NCBI GenBank assembly: GCA_002840905.1
Contig: PHDD01000038.1
Span: 1 to 34,354, forward strand
Length of the DNA stretch: 34,354 bases
From: Bacteroidetes bacterium HGW-Bacteroidetes-4
Lineage (GTDB): Bacteria; Bacteroidota; Bacteroidia; Bacteroidales; SZUA-534
Direction of reading: 5' to 3'
Both the position numbers and the translations under genes were made by a program. Numbering within the stretch: position 1 is the stretch's first letter; each line of letters starts with the position of its first letter. The notes beneath the pieces were generated by a model. That model made no database searches, was not told the DNA's origin, and worked only from the letters and a program-made list of their open reading frames with translations. Positions 23,047-30,668 of this stretch are shown here, in pieces.

Positions 23047-25248
23047 ATGAATACAAACCAATCCTATTCGGTAAGCAGCGATGAGTTATTTCAAAGTTTA
23101 TTAAACACCTGCAATAACTTATTGGATGCTAAAGACTGTATTGAAATTGAAAATGCTTATGAGTTCATAAAATCATTAACTCAAAACAAACTCCGCGCAT
23201 CAGGCGAGCCCTATATATATCATCCTCTTCGGGTTGCTCAAATCGTTGTCCAGGAAATTAACCTGGGAGCACAAACCATAATTGCTGCCTTAATTCACGA
23301 TGTGATTAAAGATGGACTGACCAATGAAGCCACCATTGCTAAAATATTTGGAAAAGAGGTTCTAAGTATGGTAAATGGATTAATTAAAATAAGCAGCTTA
23401 TATACCGAAAAATTATCGCTGAACTCTGAAAACTTTATTACCCTTTTACTTACAATAAATAAAGATGTACGAATTATTCTGCTTAAACTGGCTGACCGGT
23501 TAGATAATATTCGAAAAATAAAAAATTTTTCAGCCGAAAAACAAGAAAAGATTGCCAACGAAACCCGGCTTTTATATGCTCCCATTGCCCACCGGCTTGG
23601 CTTGTATCATATTAAAAGCGAATTGGAAGATACTTCGCTAAGGCACCTCGACTCCGAAGCTTATTTTAACATTGCCCGAATGTTAAAAGACACCAAAAAA
23701 GACCGGGAAGTTTATATCGAAAAATTCTCGGAGCCCATAAAAAAACTTCTCGACGAAAAAGGAGTCGATTACGAAATAAAAGGCCGCCCAAAAACAGTAA
23801 ATTCCATTTATGGAAAAATTGTAAAAAAGAAAATCGATATTTCTGAGATTTTCGATTTATTTGCTATTCGTATCATACTTAATAATATTCCCAAAGAACA
23901 GGAAAAAGAAGCCTGTTGGCATATTTACAGTTTAGTCACCAATATTTACACACCAAATCCCAGTCGCCTGCGTGACTGGATATCAACCCCCCGCCCCAGC
24001 GGTTACGAATCGCTGCACACTACAGTAATTGGTCCGGGTAAACATTGGGTGGAGATACAAATTAGAACCCGCCGAATGGACGAAGTTGCCGAAAAAGGCG
24101 ATGCCGCACACTGGAAATACAAAGAATCGGGAAAAGCCGAATCGGACGAAGAATGGCTGCGCAACATTCGTGAAGTTTTGGAAAACAAAGACCCCGATGC
24201 CATTGATGAATTTCAAAACAAAAAACAAACTACAGAAAATGCCGAAATATTTGTTTTTACCCCGTTGGGTGATATTAAAAAATTGCGCGAGGGTGCCACA
24301 ATTCTCGATTTCGCCTATTCGGTTCACAGCAATCTGGGAAACAAATGTACCGGTGCCCGGGTAAATGAAAAGATTGTTCCTTTAAAATACAAACTTAAAA
24401 ACGGCGATACCGTCGAAATTATCACCTCAAAAAACCAACGTCCGCGACTTGAATGGCTTAATTTGGTTGAGAGTAACCGTACCAAAGCACGAATCAGAAG
24501 GGCCATTAACGAAAGTGAATTTAAACAAGCCGAGGTTGGAAAAGAAATGCTGGAGCGCAAAGTATCGCAACTGAAACTGGAATTCAACGATCAGATTATA
24601 CTAAAAATGATCAATCAGTTTAAATACAAGCGTGCGCTTGACTTTTACCAGGATATTGCCGATGACAAAATTGATTTAAGCCTGGTAAAAGAATACCTGA
24701 ACAATCTGAAAAAAGAAGTTGAGCCAAAAATTGCTGAAGCTACAGAAGCCAGTGCTGTTGAATTTATTCCTCACAAAAACACTTCGGGCGATTTACTGAT
24801 AATCGATCAGAATTTACTCAATATCGACTACAAACTGGCCAAATGTTGCCGTCCCATTCCGGGCGACCCCATTTTTGGATTTGTAACCGTTGACCGGGGA
24901 ATTCAAATTCACCGAAAAAACTGCCCCAATGCAAAAGATTTGTTTAAACGCTACAATTATCGGATTGTGCGTGCCAGTTGGACCGACGAAAGTAAAGAAG
25001 CTTCGTTTTTGGCTGAGATTATTGTAACCGGAGTCGATAAAATTGGTATCATTAACCACATTTCCGAAGTTATTTCAAAAGATCATCAGGTGAATATGCG
25101 TTCGCTGGCCATTAACACCAAGGATGGTATTTTTCAGGGATTCATAACTGTTTTTGTGAACAGTTTATGGCATCTTGATTCACTTTTGGTAAATATCAAC
25201 AAAATTAAAGGCGTACTTAAAGCCGAACGACTCGATAAAACCACCTGA
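23047..25248 (+). CDS. Long RelA/SpoT-type (p)ppGpp synthetase/hydrolase
   Basis: A 733-residue enzyme with the full RSH layout: HD hydrolase (about 35-190; His59, His84, Asp85, Asp150 as Mn ligands), synthetase (about 235-355; GRPKTVNSIYGKI, RDWISTPRPSGYESLHTTV, VEIQIRT), TGS (about 400-462), a helical part, zinc-finger-like CC segment (KLAKCCRPIPGDPIFG, with a later HRKNCPN) and ACT (about 655-733). It makes or degrades the alarmone (p)ppGpp on the ribosome. Two marked sites differ: the hydrolase HDxxED reads HDVIKD (Glu to Lys88) and the synthetase RXKD reads RLRD (307-310). It may therefore be mainly a synthetase. Convergent with queE, stop to stop. Confidence 0.92.
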   Translation: MNTNQSYSVSSDELFQSLLNTCNNLLDAKDCIEIENAYEFIKSLTQNKLRASGEPYIYHPLRVAQIVVQEINLGAQTIIAALIHDVIKDGLTNEATIAKIFGKEVLSMVNGLIKISSLYTEKLSLNSENFITLLLTINKDVRIILLKLADRLDNIRKIKNFSAEKQEKIANETRLLYAPIAHRLGLYHIKSELEDTSLRHLDSEAYFNIARMLKDTKKDREVYIEKFSEPIKKLLDEKGVDYEIKGRPKTVNSIYGKIVKKKIDISEIFDLFAIRIILNNIPKEQEKEACWHIYSLVTNIYTPNPSRLRDWISTPRPSGYESLHTTVIGPGKHWVEIQIRTRRMDEVAEKGDAAHWKYKESGKAESDEEWLRNIREVLENKDPDAIDEFQNKKQTTENAEIFVFTPLGDIKKLREGATILDFAYSVHSNLGNKCTGARVNEKIVPLKYKLKNGDTVEIITSKNQRPRLEWLNLVESNRTKARIRRAINESEFKQAEVGKEMLERKVSQLKLEFNDQIILKMINQFKYKRALDFYQDIADDKIDLSLVKEYLNNLKKEVEPKIAEATEASAVEFIPHKNTSGDLLIIDQNLLNIDYKLAKCCRPIPGDPIFGFVTVDRGIQIHRKNCPNAKDLFKRYNYRIVRASWTDESKEASFLAEIIVTGVDKIGIINHISEVISKDHQVNMRSLAINTKDGIFQGFITVFVNSLWHLDSLLVNINKIKGVLKAERLDKTT

Positions 25249-25881
25249 TTAAGGAATACGCATAAATTTATGCGACTGCAACGAAACCATCCACTCCGGA
25301 TGGTTTTTTGCGTATTCAACAATTTTACCAATGTTTACCGAATAGCGGCTCCACTCGGGCTGCAAATAGCGCAAACAATCCTTACCAATTCGTTCGGCAC
25401 ATTGTTCAGCCCAATCCATATCCTCATCTTCGTAAATAATTACTTTTAATTCGTTGGCCCGGGCATAAATTTCAGGGGTTGGGTGCATGTTTCGTTTGGG
25501 CGAAAGACAAATCCAGTCCCAGGTACCCGTTAGGGGATAAGCACCCGATGTTTCGATAAATGTTTCGATTTTATGTTCCTTTAATGCATCGCATAAAGGA
25601 TCCAGATTATAAAGCGACGGTTCTCCACCCGTAACCACCACAGCCTTTGCCGGTGTGGCCAGCACACTTTTAACTATTTCTTCAACAGGAACCAATTTAT
25701 GAATACCCGGACTCCATGACATTTTTGAATCGCACCATCGACAACCGATATCGCATCCGCCAATACGAATAAAATAAGCGGCTTTCCCTGTATGATAACC
25801 TTCGCCCTGAAGCGTATAAAATTGTTCAACAAGAGGCAAAAATTTTCCTTCCCCTCTTCCCGGCAACAGATCTCTTTCCAA
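25249..25881 (-). CDS. queE: 7-carboxy-7-deazaguanine synthase QueE
   Basis: A 210-residue radical SAM enzyme. It begins with LVEQFYTLQGEGYHTG, then the cluster motif GGCDIGCRWCDSK (Cys43, Cys47, Cys50), VVVTGGEPSLY for SAM binding, and the C-terminal LQPEWS. It turns 6-carboxytetrahydropterin into 7-carboxy-7-deazaguanine, a step towards queuosine in tRNA. Cys spacing is the usual three and two residues, and length fits the compact form. Its last codon abuts the last codon of the RelA/SpoT gene. Other que genes are not in view; it follows the NUMOD4 gene by 24 bases and may share its promoter. Confidence 0.92.
   Translation of the reverse strand: MERDLLPGRGEGKFLPLVEQFYTLQGEGYHTGKAAYFIRIGGCDIGCRWCDSKMSWSPGIHKLVPVEEIVKSVLATPAKAVVVTGGEPSLYNLDPLCDALKEHKIETFIETSGAYPLTGTWDWICLSPKRNMHPTPEIYARANELKVIIYEDEDMDWAEQCAERIGKDCLRYLQPEWSRYSVNIGKIVEYAKNHPEWMVSLQSHKFMRIP
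25284..25309 (+). terminator. Terminator of the RelA/SpoT transcript inside queE
   Basis: AAACCATCC (25284-25292) and GGATGGTTT (25298-25306) form a perfect 9-bp stem with loop ACTCC; a run of six T (25304-25309) starts in the second arm. It lies 36 bases past the RelA/SpoT stop, within the antisense end of queE. Confidence 0.72.
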
Positions 25882-25905
25882 ACAAAATTATTTTAACAAA
25901 TTCAA

Positions 25906-26499
25906 CTAATCTTCATCATCAATTTTTACATGTCCCCAGTTTTCTCCTTTTCGGATGCGATTTAACTGGGTATGTGTAATTCCAAATTCTTTGGCAATTT
26001 TATAAAGTGGGTTTTTACCGCGCCTTATTTTTTTCTTCAAACGAATCACATCGGTTTCGGTTAGTTTTGCATGGGTAATATTTCCCCTGCGGTTTTCGCG
26101 TGCAAACTTAACTTTAGGATTTTGATTGTTATGCTGATTTAATTCAGCCTGCGTGGCCCATTTCAGGTTTTCAAAATAATTATTCAGTTTGTTGTAATCC
26201 TTATGAATAACATATTTATGCCTCTCGGTGGGGCGTTCGCAATAAATTTTTGCCACCAAACGGTGAATCGACTCAGTTACCCTCTTAACTGATTCTTTTT
26301 CGCGCTTAAAATTATTAACGTACTCAAATCCACTTTTGTCTTTAAATTGGTTTATGGTAGTTAAAAACTGCCAGTCATCCTTTTTTTTGTTGAAATGGCG
26401 TACGCGGCCATACGATGAAACTTCATATATTTCATCTTGCCGAATTCCGGGAAGCGTAAAGCGTCTCCACTCTTCGTTCCAAAATTTCTCTTCTTTCAT
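25906..26499 (-). CDS. NUMOD4/HNH homing-type endonuclease-like protein
   Basis: A 197-residue protein. N-terminal NUMOD4-like part (EEWRRFTLPGIRQDEIYEVSSYGRVRHF), then an HNH-like part with IHRLVAKIYC, VIHKDYNKLNNYFENLKWAT (His79, His99, Asn106/107, Asn111), and a C-terminal helix-turn-helix (LTETDVIRLKKKIRRG, then YKIAKEFGITHTQLNRIRKGENW). The canonical NHxDGNKxNN loop reads IHKDYNKLNN, so activity is uncertain. Such proteins are usually mobile homing enzymes of phage or intron origin, but here it stands free with a strong host-type promoter. It could be domesticated as a regulator. Confidence 0.8.
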   Translation of the reverse strand: MKEEKFWNEEWRRFTLPGIRQDEIYEVSSYGRVRHFNKKKDDWQFLTTINQFKDKSGFEYVNNFKREKESVKRVTESIHRLVAKIYCERPTERHKYVIHKDYNKLNNYFENLKWATQAELNQHNNQNPKVKFARENRRGNITHAKLTETDVIRLKKKIRRGKNPLYKIAKEFGITHTQLNRIRKGENWGHVKIDDED

Positions 26500-26540
26500 A
26501 ATGGTTTAAATAATTGAATCCTTTTAATACATCCCTTGCA

Positions 26541-26571
26541 CAAAAATACACTTTTTATATACAAATACAAA
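26541..26571 (-). promoter_or_regulatory. Strong promoter for NUMOD4 gene and queE
   Basis: On the minus strand TTTG (26571 to 26568), exactly 19 bases, then TATTTTTG (26548 to 26541): a full match to the Bacteroidota consensus. Transcription should start near 26536, about 37 bases ahead of ATG 26499. Confidence 0.75.
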
Positions 26572-26616
26572 TTGTTCAAAAACTAAGCTCTTTGAAAACT
26601 ACTTTAAATCAAAAAA

Positions 26617-26694
26617 TTGGCACTATACCTGCCAACGGTAGCATAAATATTTTTGAGTTGGCAAGAGCTTATTAAAAAATATTGGTTAGTTTTG
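26617..26694 (+). promoter_or_regulatory. tatA promoter region with TTGGCA boxes
   Basis: TAGTTTTG (26687-26694) is a perfect -7 box, 18 bases before ATG 26712; no TTTG stands at 19 bases. Upstream are TTGGCA (26617-26622), TGCCAAC (26630-26636) and GTTGGCA (26657-26663); the last two are a perfect inverted pair that could bind a regulator. Confidence 0.45.
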
Positions 26695-26711
26695 TTCAAA
26701 ATTTTTAAATT

Positions 26712-26954
26712 ATGGAAAATATGCTCACCGTAATATTGGGAATTCTGGGAGGTCAGGAAATTATACTAATTGTTCTGGCTATTTTAATCTTATTCGGAGG
26801 ACGTAAAATTCCGGAGCTTATGAAGGGTCTGGGAAAAGGCATCAAGGAATTTAAACAAGCCACCAGCGACAGTGGTGTTGGTGAAGATATTAAAGATATT
26901 AAGAAAGAGATAAACTCAGTAAAAAACGACATTACCGATAGCGCAAAGCTCTAA
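26712..26954 (+). CDS. tatA: Sec-independent translocase subunit TatA
   Basis: An 80-residue protein with the N-terminal membrane helix (GGQEIILIVLAILILFGG), the FGGRKIPELMKG hinge, an amphipathic helix (GLGKGIKEFKQA) and a charged coiled tail (EDIKDIKKEINSVKND). TatA forms the protein-conducting assembly for folded twin-arginine proteins. It sits 6 bases ahead of tatC, so the two are read together. A shorter paralogue exists at 18665-18841. There is no tatB; one protein probably serves both roles, as in other Bacteroidota. Confidence 0.94.
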   Translation: MENMLTVILGILGGQEIILIVLAILILFGGRKIPELMKGLGKGIKEFKQATSDSGVGEDIKDIKKEINSVKNDITDSAKL

Positions 26955-26960
26955 TTGCCG

Positions 26961-27776
26961 ATGGAACAAAAAAGCAGTAATGTTGAGATGACTTTTTGGG
27001 ATCATGTGGAAGAACTCCGCTGGGTAATTATCCGTTCATTGCTGGGAGTCAGTATCATTAGCATTGTTGCTTTTTTAAATAAGAACATTGTTTTTAATAA
27101 AGTTTTCCTTGCTCCCAAAGAGCCCTGGTTTATTACCAACCGTGCGCTTTGCAAATTGGGAGAGCTTTTGAATTCTGAGGTGCTTTGCCTGAATCAAAAC
27201 AATCTTGAAATTATTAACATTAAACTGGCCGGACAATTTACCACTCACTTATTCACTTCGTTTGCTGTGGGTATTTTTATAGCCTCACCCTATATTATTT
27301 ATGAATTCTGGCGTTTTGTGCGCCCTGCCTTGCGTCCCAATGAAAAAAGACACAGTCGTGGTGCCGTATTAATAAGTTCGTTATTATTTATAACTGGTGC
27401 GTTATTTGCTTACTTTCTAATTGTTCCCTTAACTATAAATTTTTTAGGCAATTACCAGGTCAGCGAACAGGTTTCGAACACCATTGCACTTAGCTCCTAC
27501 CTGAGTAATGTGGTTTCAGTTAGTTTATCGGTGGGCATTATTTTCGAAGTCCCCATCCTGATTTATTTTTTAACAAAGACGGGTATTGTTACCCCCATTT
27601 TTTTACGTAAAAGTCGAAAAATTATTATTGTGGTATTACTCGTAATTAGTGCTATTATTACTCCTCCCGATTTAATCAGTCAAATATTGGTTTGTATTCC
27701 GCTCTACTTTTTGTATGAATTAAGTATTCGTATTTCGCAACGCGTTTACCGTAAGAATTTTATGCCCGCTAAATAA
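26961..27776 (+). CDS. tatC: Sec-independent translocase subunit TatC
   Basis: A 271-residue inner-membrane protein with six helices. The cytoplasmic N-terminus carries TFWDHVEELRWVIIRS (the signal-peptide-binding HLxELR region), and the first periplasmic loop is long, with two Cys (LCKLGELLNSEVLC), a feature of the phylum. Later signals are SPYIIYEFWRFVRPAL and IITPPDLISQ. TatC recognises twin-arginine signal peptides and recruits TatA. I use ATG 26961; a TTG at 26955 would add two residues only. Confidence 0.94.
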   Translation: MEQKSSNVEMTFWDHVEELRWVIIRSLLGVSIISIVAFLNKNIVFNKVFLAPKEPWFITNRALCKLGELLNSEVLCLNQNNLEIINIKLAGQFTTHLFTSFAVGIFIASPYIIYEFWRFVRPALRPNEKRHSRGAVLISSLLFITGALFAYFLIVPLTINFLGNYQVSEQVSNTIALSSYLSNVVSVSLSVGIIFEVPILIYFLTKTGIVTPIFLRKSRKIIIVVLLVISAIITPPDLISQILVCIPLYFLYELSIRISQRVYRKNFMPAK

Positions 27777-27965
27777 TCCATCTTTTTTCCTTAACTTTGA
27801 TTAGCTTTTTACATTAGGCTTCTGCTTATTGTGAAGTCAGGAATTTTACTTTTGGTACAATTCAGGATGAACCGGTTGTTTCATAATACATTAGGAAATT
27901 AACGTTTAAACTTGAAATTTTTTGATTTACAGATTATAGTAAACACACTCAAACCATAAGCAATC

Positions 27966-29390
27966 ATGAAAATACAAACCAACCGAAAACCTGTAGTTAA
28001 CGGTTTGTTTTATCCCGACCAACCGAAAGAACTGCAAAAAGCATTGGCATCGTATTTTACGCAGGCAGTCGAACCACAAAAATATAGCGACATTAGGGCA
28101 CTGATTGTTCCCCATGCCGGCTACAAATATTCGGGGATAGTAGCAGCCCAGGCCTACCAACAACTGAACGAAAATCAAACTTTTGAAAATATATTTATTT
28201 TGGCTCCATCGCACCATATAGCTTTTAACGGAGCCTCCGTTTTTTCAAAGGGGAATTACGAAACTCCATTAGGAACGGTTGAAGTAAATCTGGAATTATG
28301 CAATCATTTAATTGATAACCATAAAATTATTAATTTTTTACCTGAAGCCCACAGCCAGGAACATGCCATTGAAGTTCAGTTGCCCTTTTTGCAATATCAT
28401 CTTAAAAAATCGTTTAAGCTGGTTCCTCTATTGATTGGCACCCACGATTTGGATCAGCTTAAGAACCTGGCTGCCTGCCTAAAACCTTATTTTACCGATA
28501 AAAACCTGTTTGTGGTAAGCAGCGATTTTTCGCATTTTCCAAACTACGAAGATGCCATAATTGCCGACATGAACATGGCCGATGGAATTGAAAAAAACAA
28601 GGTGGATGAAGTGCTTAAATCGGTGAACCTGAACAAAAAACTAAAAATTGAAAACCTGGCAACCAGTGCCTGTGGTTTATCTGCCATTTTAACCCTGATG
28701 TTTCTTTCGGCCGATGATAAAAACCTGTGCTACACCGGAATAAAATACCAGAATTCAGGCGATGTACCAAAAAGCAATCCAAACCGGGTGGTTGGTTACT
28801 GGGCTTTTACACTGGCAAACCAACCCTTAAGTTACAAACATTTACTTACCGATGACGACAAAAATACCTTGTTATCGATAGCCCGTTTAAGTATTTCTGA
28901 ATATTTAAAGAAGGAAGAAGTTACTGAACTGTCGGAACAAAATTTTAATGACTCGCTAAAACAAACTATGGGAATTTTTGTGAGCTTGCATCACGGTAAA
29001 AATCTTAGAGGCTGCATTGGTCGTTTTGAAACCATTGAACCCTTGTATCGGCTGGTTCAGGAAATGGCAGTTGCCGCTGCTACCAACGATAAGCGATTTA
29101 AGCCGGTAACTATGGAAGAACTGGACGAACTAAGCATTGAAATATCGGTTCTTACTCCCTTAAAAAAAATTCAAACAAAAGAAGAAATTGAAATCGGAAG
29201 GCACGGCATTTATATAAAACAGGGACTGAATCATGGAACGCTCCTGCCACAAGTTGCGACAGAAAACAAGTGGACTGTGGATGAATTTTTGGGTTATTGT
29301 GCTAAAAACAAAGCCTGTATTGGCTGGGATGGTTGGAAAACCGCTGAATTATATACGTATGAGGCTATTGTTTTTTCTGAGTATCGGTAA
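27966..29390 (+). CDS. Fused MEMO1-AMMECR1 protein (AmmeMemoRadiSam B+A)
   Basis: A 474-residue fusion. Residues about 1-270 are a MEMO1-type domain (LIVPHAGYKYSG, LAPSHH, EHAIEVQLPFL, SSDFSHF, ATSACG), with His and Cys residues of the conserved metal site present. Residues about 290-474 are an AMMECR1 domain with LRGCIGRFETIEP. Both belong to the AmmeMemoRadiSam set, usually with a radical SAM enzyme that is not in view here. The joint reaction is undefined. In many genomes the two domains are separate genes. The gene is preceded by a 189-base gap with a possible -7 box (TACTTTTG, 27847-27854), and its tail overlaps a minus-strand gene by 26 bases. Confidence 0.9.
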   Translation: MKIQTNRKPVVNGLFYPDQPKELQKALASYFTQAVEPQKYSDIRALIVPHAGYKYSGIVAAQAYQQLNENQTFENIFILAPSHHIAFNGASVFSKGNYETPLGTVEVNLELCNHLIDNHKIINFLPEAHSQEHAIEVQLPFLQYHLKKSFKLVPLLIGTHDLDQLKNLAACLKPYFTDKNLFVVSSDFSHFPNYEDAIIADMNMADGIEKNKVDEVLKSVNLNKKLKIENLATSACGLSAILTLMFLSADDKNLCYTGIKYQNSGDVPKSNPNRVVGYWAFTLANQPLSYKHLLTDDDKNTLLSIARLSISEYLKKEEVTELSEQNFNDSLKQTMGIFVSLHHGKNLRGCIGRFETIEPLYRLVQEMAVAAATNDKRFKPVTMEELDELSIEISVLTPLKKIQTKEEIEIGRHGIYIKQGLNHGTLLPQVATENKWTVDEFLGYCAKNKACIGWDGWKTAELYTYEAIVFSEYR

Positions 29391-29703
29391 ATTTATGCAG
29401 CTGCTTTAATTTTACCACAATGGCATAAATGGTATATAAGCCAAACAATACTATTCCAACAGAAATTAAGGTGTCCTTGTCGAAATGGGTGTCTCGGGCA
29501 ATCAGAACCAATTCAATAGTCGATGGCAATAACATTATCATCATGGCTACAATCAATACCAATGATGCCCATATCAGGCCGGTTTTCAGACGCATCAAAT
29601 TACGGATAGCCCTTGCAGACATGGGCTTATTCCGGGTATTCCGGGCACGGGAACCAATAAAAAGAGCCAGTACACAAAGCAATAAAAATATTCCGCCTTC
29701 CAT
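29365..29703 (-). CDS. Small membrane protein, unknown function
   Basis: I do not recognise this 112-residue protein. It has three hydrophobic helices at about residues 2-17, 43-66 and 80-100, with basic stretches between helix 1 and 2 (SRARNTRNKPMSARAIRNLMRLK) and a hydrophilic C-terminus. The frame is open for its full length and positively charged loops sit as expected for the inner membrane. Its 3' end lies within the MEMO1-AMMECR1 gene for 26 bases. The upstream region is shared with the divergent cupin genes. Confidence 0.6.
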   Translation of the reverse strand: MEGGIFLLLCVLALFIGSRARNTRNKPMSARAIRNLMRLKTGLIWASLVLIVAMMIMLLPSTIELVLIARDTHFDKDTLISVGIVLFGLYTIYAIVVKLKQLHKFTDTQKKQ

Positions 29704-29711
29704 AATTCAAT

Positions 29712-29742
29712 TTTGTTTAAGGCCCGAAAGTTAGTAAAATTG
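29712..29742 (+). promoter_or_regulatory. Promoter of the two cupin genes
   Basis: TTTG (29712-29715), exactly 19 bases, then TAAAATTG (29735-29742), one mismatch from TAnnTTTG. It puts the start of transcription near 29747, so ATG 29761 is the right start of the first cupin. Confidence 0.55.
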
Positions 29743-29760
29743 CAGAAACAGAACGATTAT

Positions 29761-30273
29761 ATGAAAAAAGATGCCTCGTATTGGATAAAAGAATTAAAAC
29801 TTAAACCCCATCCCGAAGGCGGGCATTATGTTGAAACTTACAAATCGCAGGTTTATGCTTCAGAAAATGAGGTGGCCCAATGCAAAAACCGACAGCAATG
29901 TGCCTCACTTATTTATTATTTGCTCAATAAAGACGAATGTTCTGCTTTTCATCGCCTGCAATCGGACGAAATATGGTTGTTTCATGCAGGTAGTTCGCTT
30001 AACATCTATTTGATTGAGCCCACTGGCAATTTACGCATCGAAAAGCTGGGCTCACAACCCGATCGGGAAGAAAACCTGCAGGTTTTTGTTCCGGCCAATA
30101 CCTGGTTTGCTGCCGAGCTAAACCAAAAAGACAGTTACGGTCTGATGAGTTGCCTGGTGTCGCCCGGTTTTGAATGGCAACAATTTGAACTGGCAGAAAA
30201 AAATAAACTGCTGCAAGAATTTCCAAAGCATACCGTGCTGATTAACCGACTGTGCAAAGAAAAAATTAACTAA
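29761..30273 (+). CDS. DUF985 cupin protein
   Basis: A 170-residue cupin_5 (DUF985) protein. It opens with WIKELKLKPHPEGGHYVETY, then SLIYYLLNKDECSAFHRLQSDEIWLFHAG and a later NTWFAAEL, features of this cupin group with metal-ligand His in HR and the later strand. The frame is open up to 29713, but the promoter just upstream and the family start point to ATG 29761. Members have been linked to sugar or nucleotide-sugar epimerisation only by fold. It is followed after 15 bases by another cupin. Confidence 0.85.
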   Translation: MKKDASYWIKELKLKPHPEGGHYVETYKSQVYASENEVAQCKNRQQCASLIYYLLNKDECSAFHRLQSDEIWLFHAGSSLNIYLIEPTGNLRIEKLGSQPDREENLQVFVPANTWFAAELNQKDSYGLMSCLVSPGFEWQQFELAEKNKLLQEFPKHTVLINRLCKEKIN

Positions 30274-30288
30274 TACCTTTTGCCACTT

Positions 30289-30648
30289 ATGGAAAAAATT
30301 AATTTATACGAAAAACTATCTTTATTTCACGACACCTGGAATCCACGTATCATTGGCGAATTAAATGGTCAGCAGGTAAAACTTGCCAAATTACAGGGCC
30401 CCTTTGTCTGGCACAAACATGAAAACGAAGACGAATTGTTTCTGGTACTTGAAGGAATTTTAACCATGGAATTCCGCGATAAAAGTCTCACCCTGCAGCC
30501 CAATGAGTTTATTATTGTACCGCGGGGAGTGGAACACCGGCCTGTAGCTGAGCAACCGGTATCGGTATTGCTTTTTGAACCCGCGGGTACGTTAAATACC
30601 GGCGATAAAAAGAATGACTTAACGCGCAATACACTCGAAAGTATTTGA
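30289..30648 (+). CDS. Small single-domain cupin
   Basis: A 119-residue single cupin domain. Motif 1 is GPFVWHKHENEDELFLVLEG (two His and a Glu that bind a metal) and motif 2 is PRGVEHRPVAEQP, so all usual metal ligands are there. It resembles mannose-6-phosphate isomerase-type and sensor-like cupins. I chose ATG 30289; a TTG at 30280 adds three residues. It follows the DUF985 cupin by 15 bases, so they are co-transcribed, but they are different cupin families. Substrate unknown. Confidence 0.85.
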   Translation: MEKINLYEKLSLFHDTWNPRIIGELNGQQVKLAKLQGPFVWHKHENEDELFLVLEGILTMEFRDKSLTLQPNEFIIVPRGVEHRPVAEQPVSVLLFEPAGTLNTGDKKNDLTRNTLESI

Positions 30649-30668
30649 ATTCCCGATTTTATCCCGAC

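Noticed and set aside
25882-25905. preQ1 riboswitch ahead of queE
   Set aside because: Only 24 bases separate queE from the NUMOD4 gene; there is no room and no pseudoknot-like sequence.
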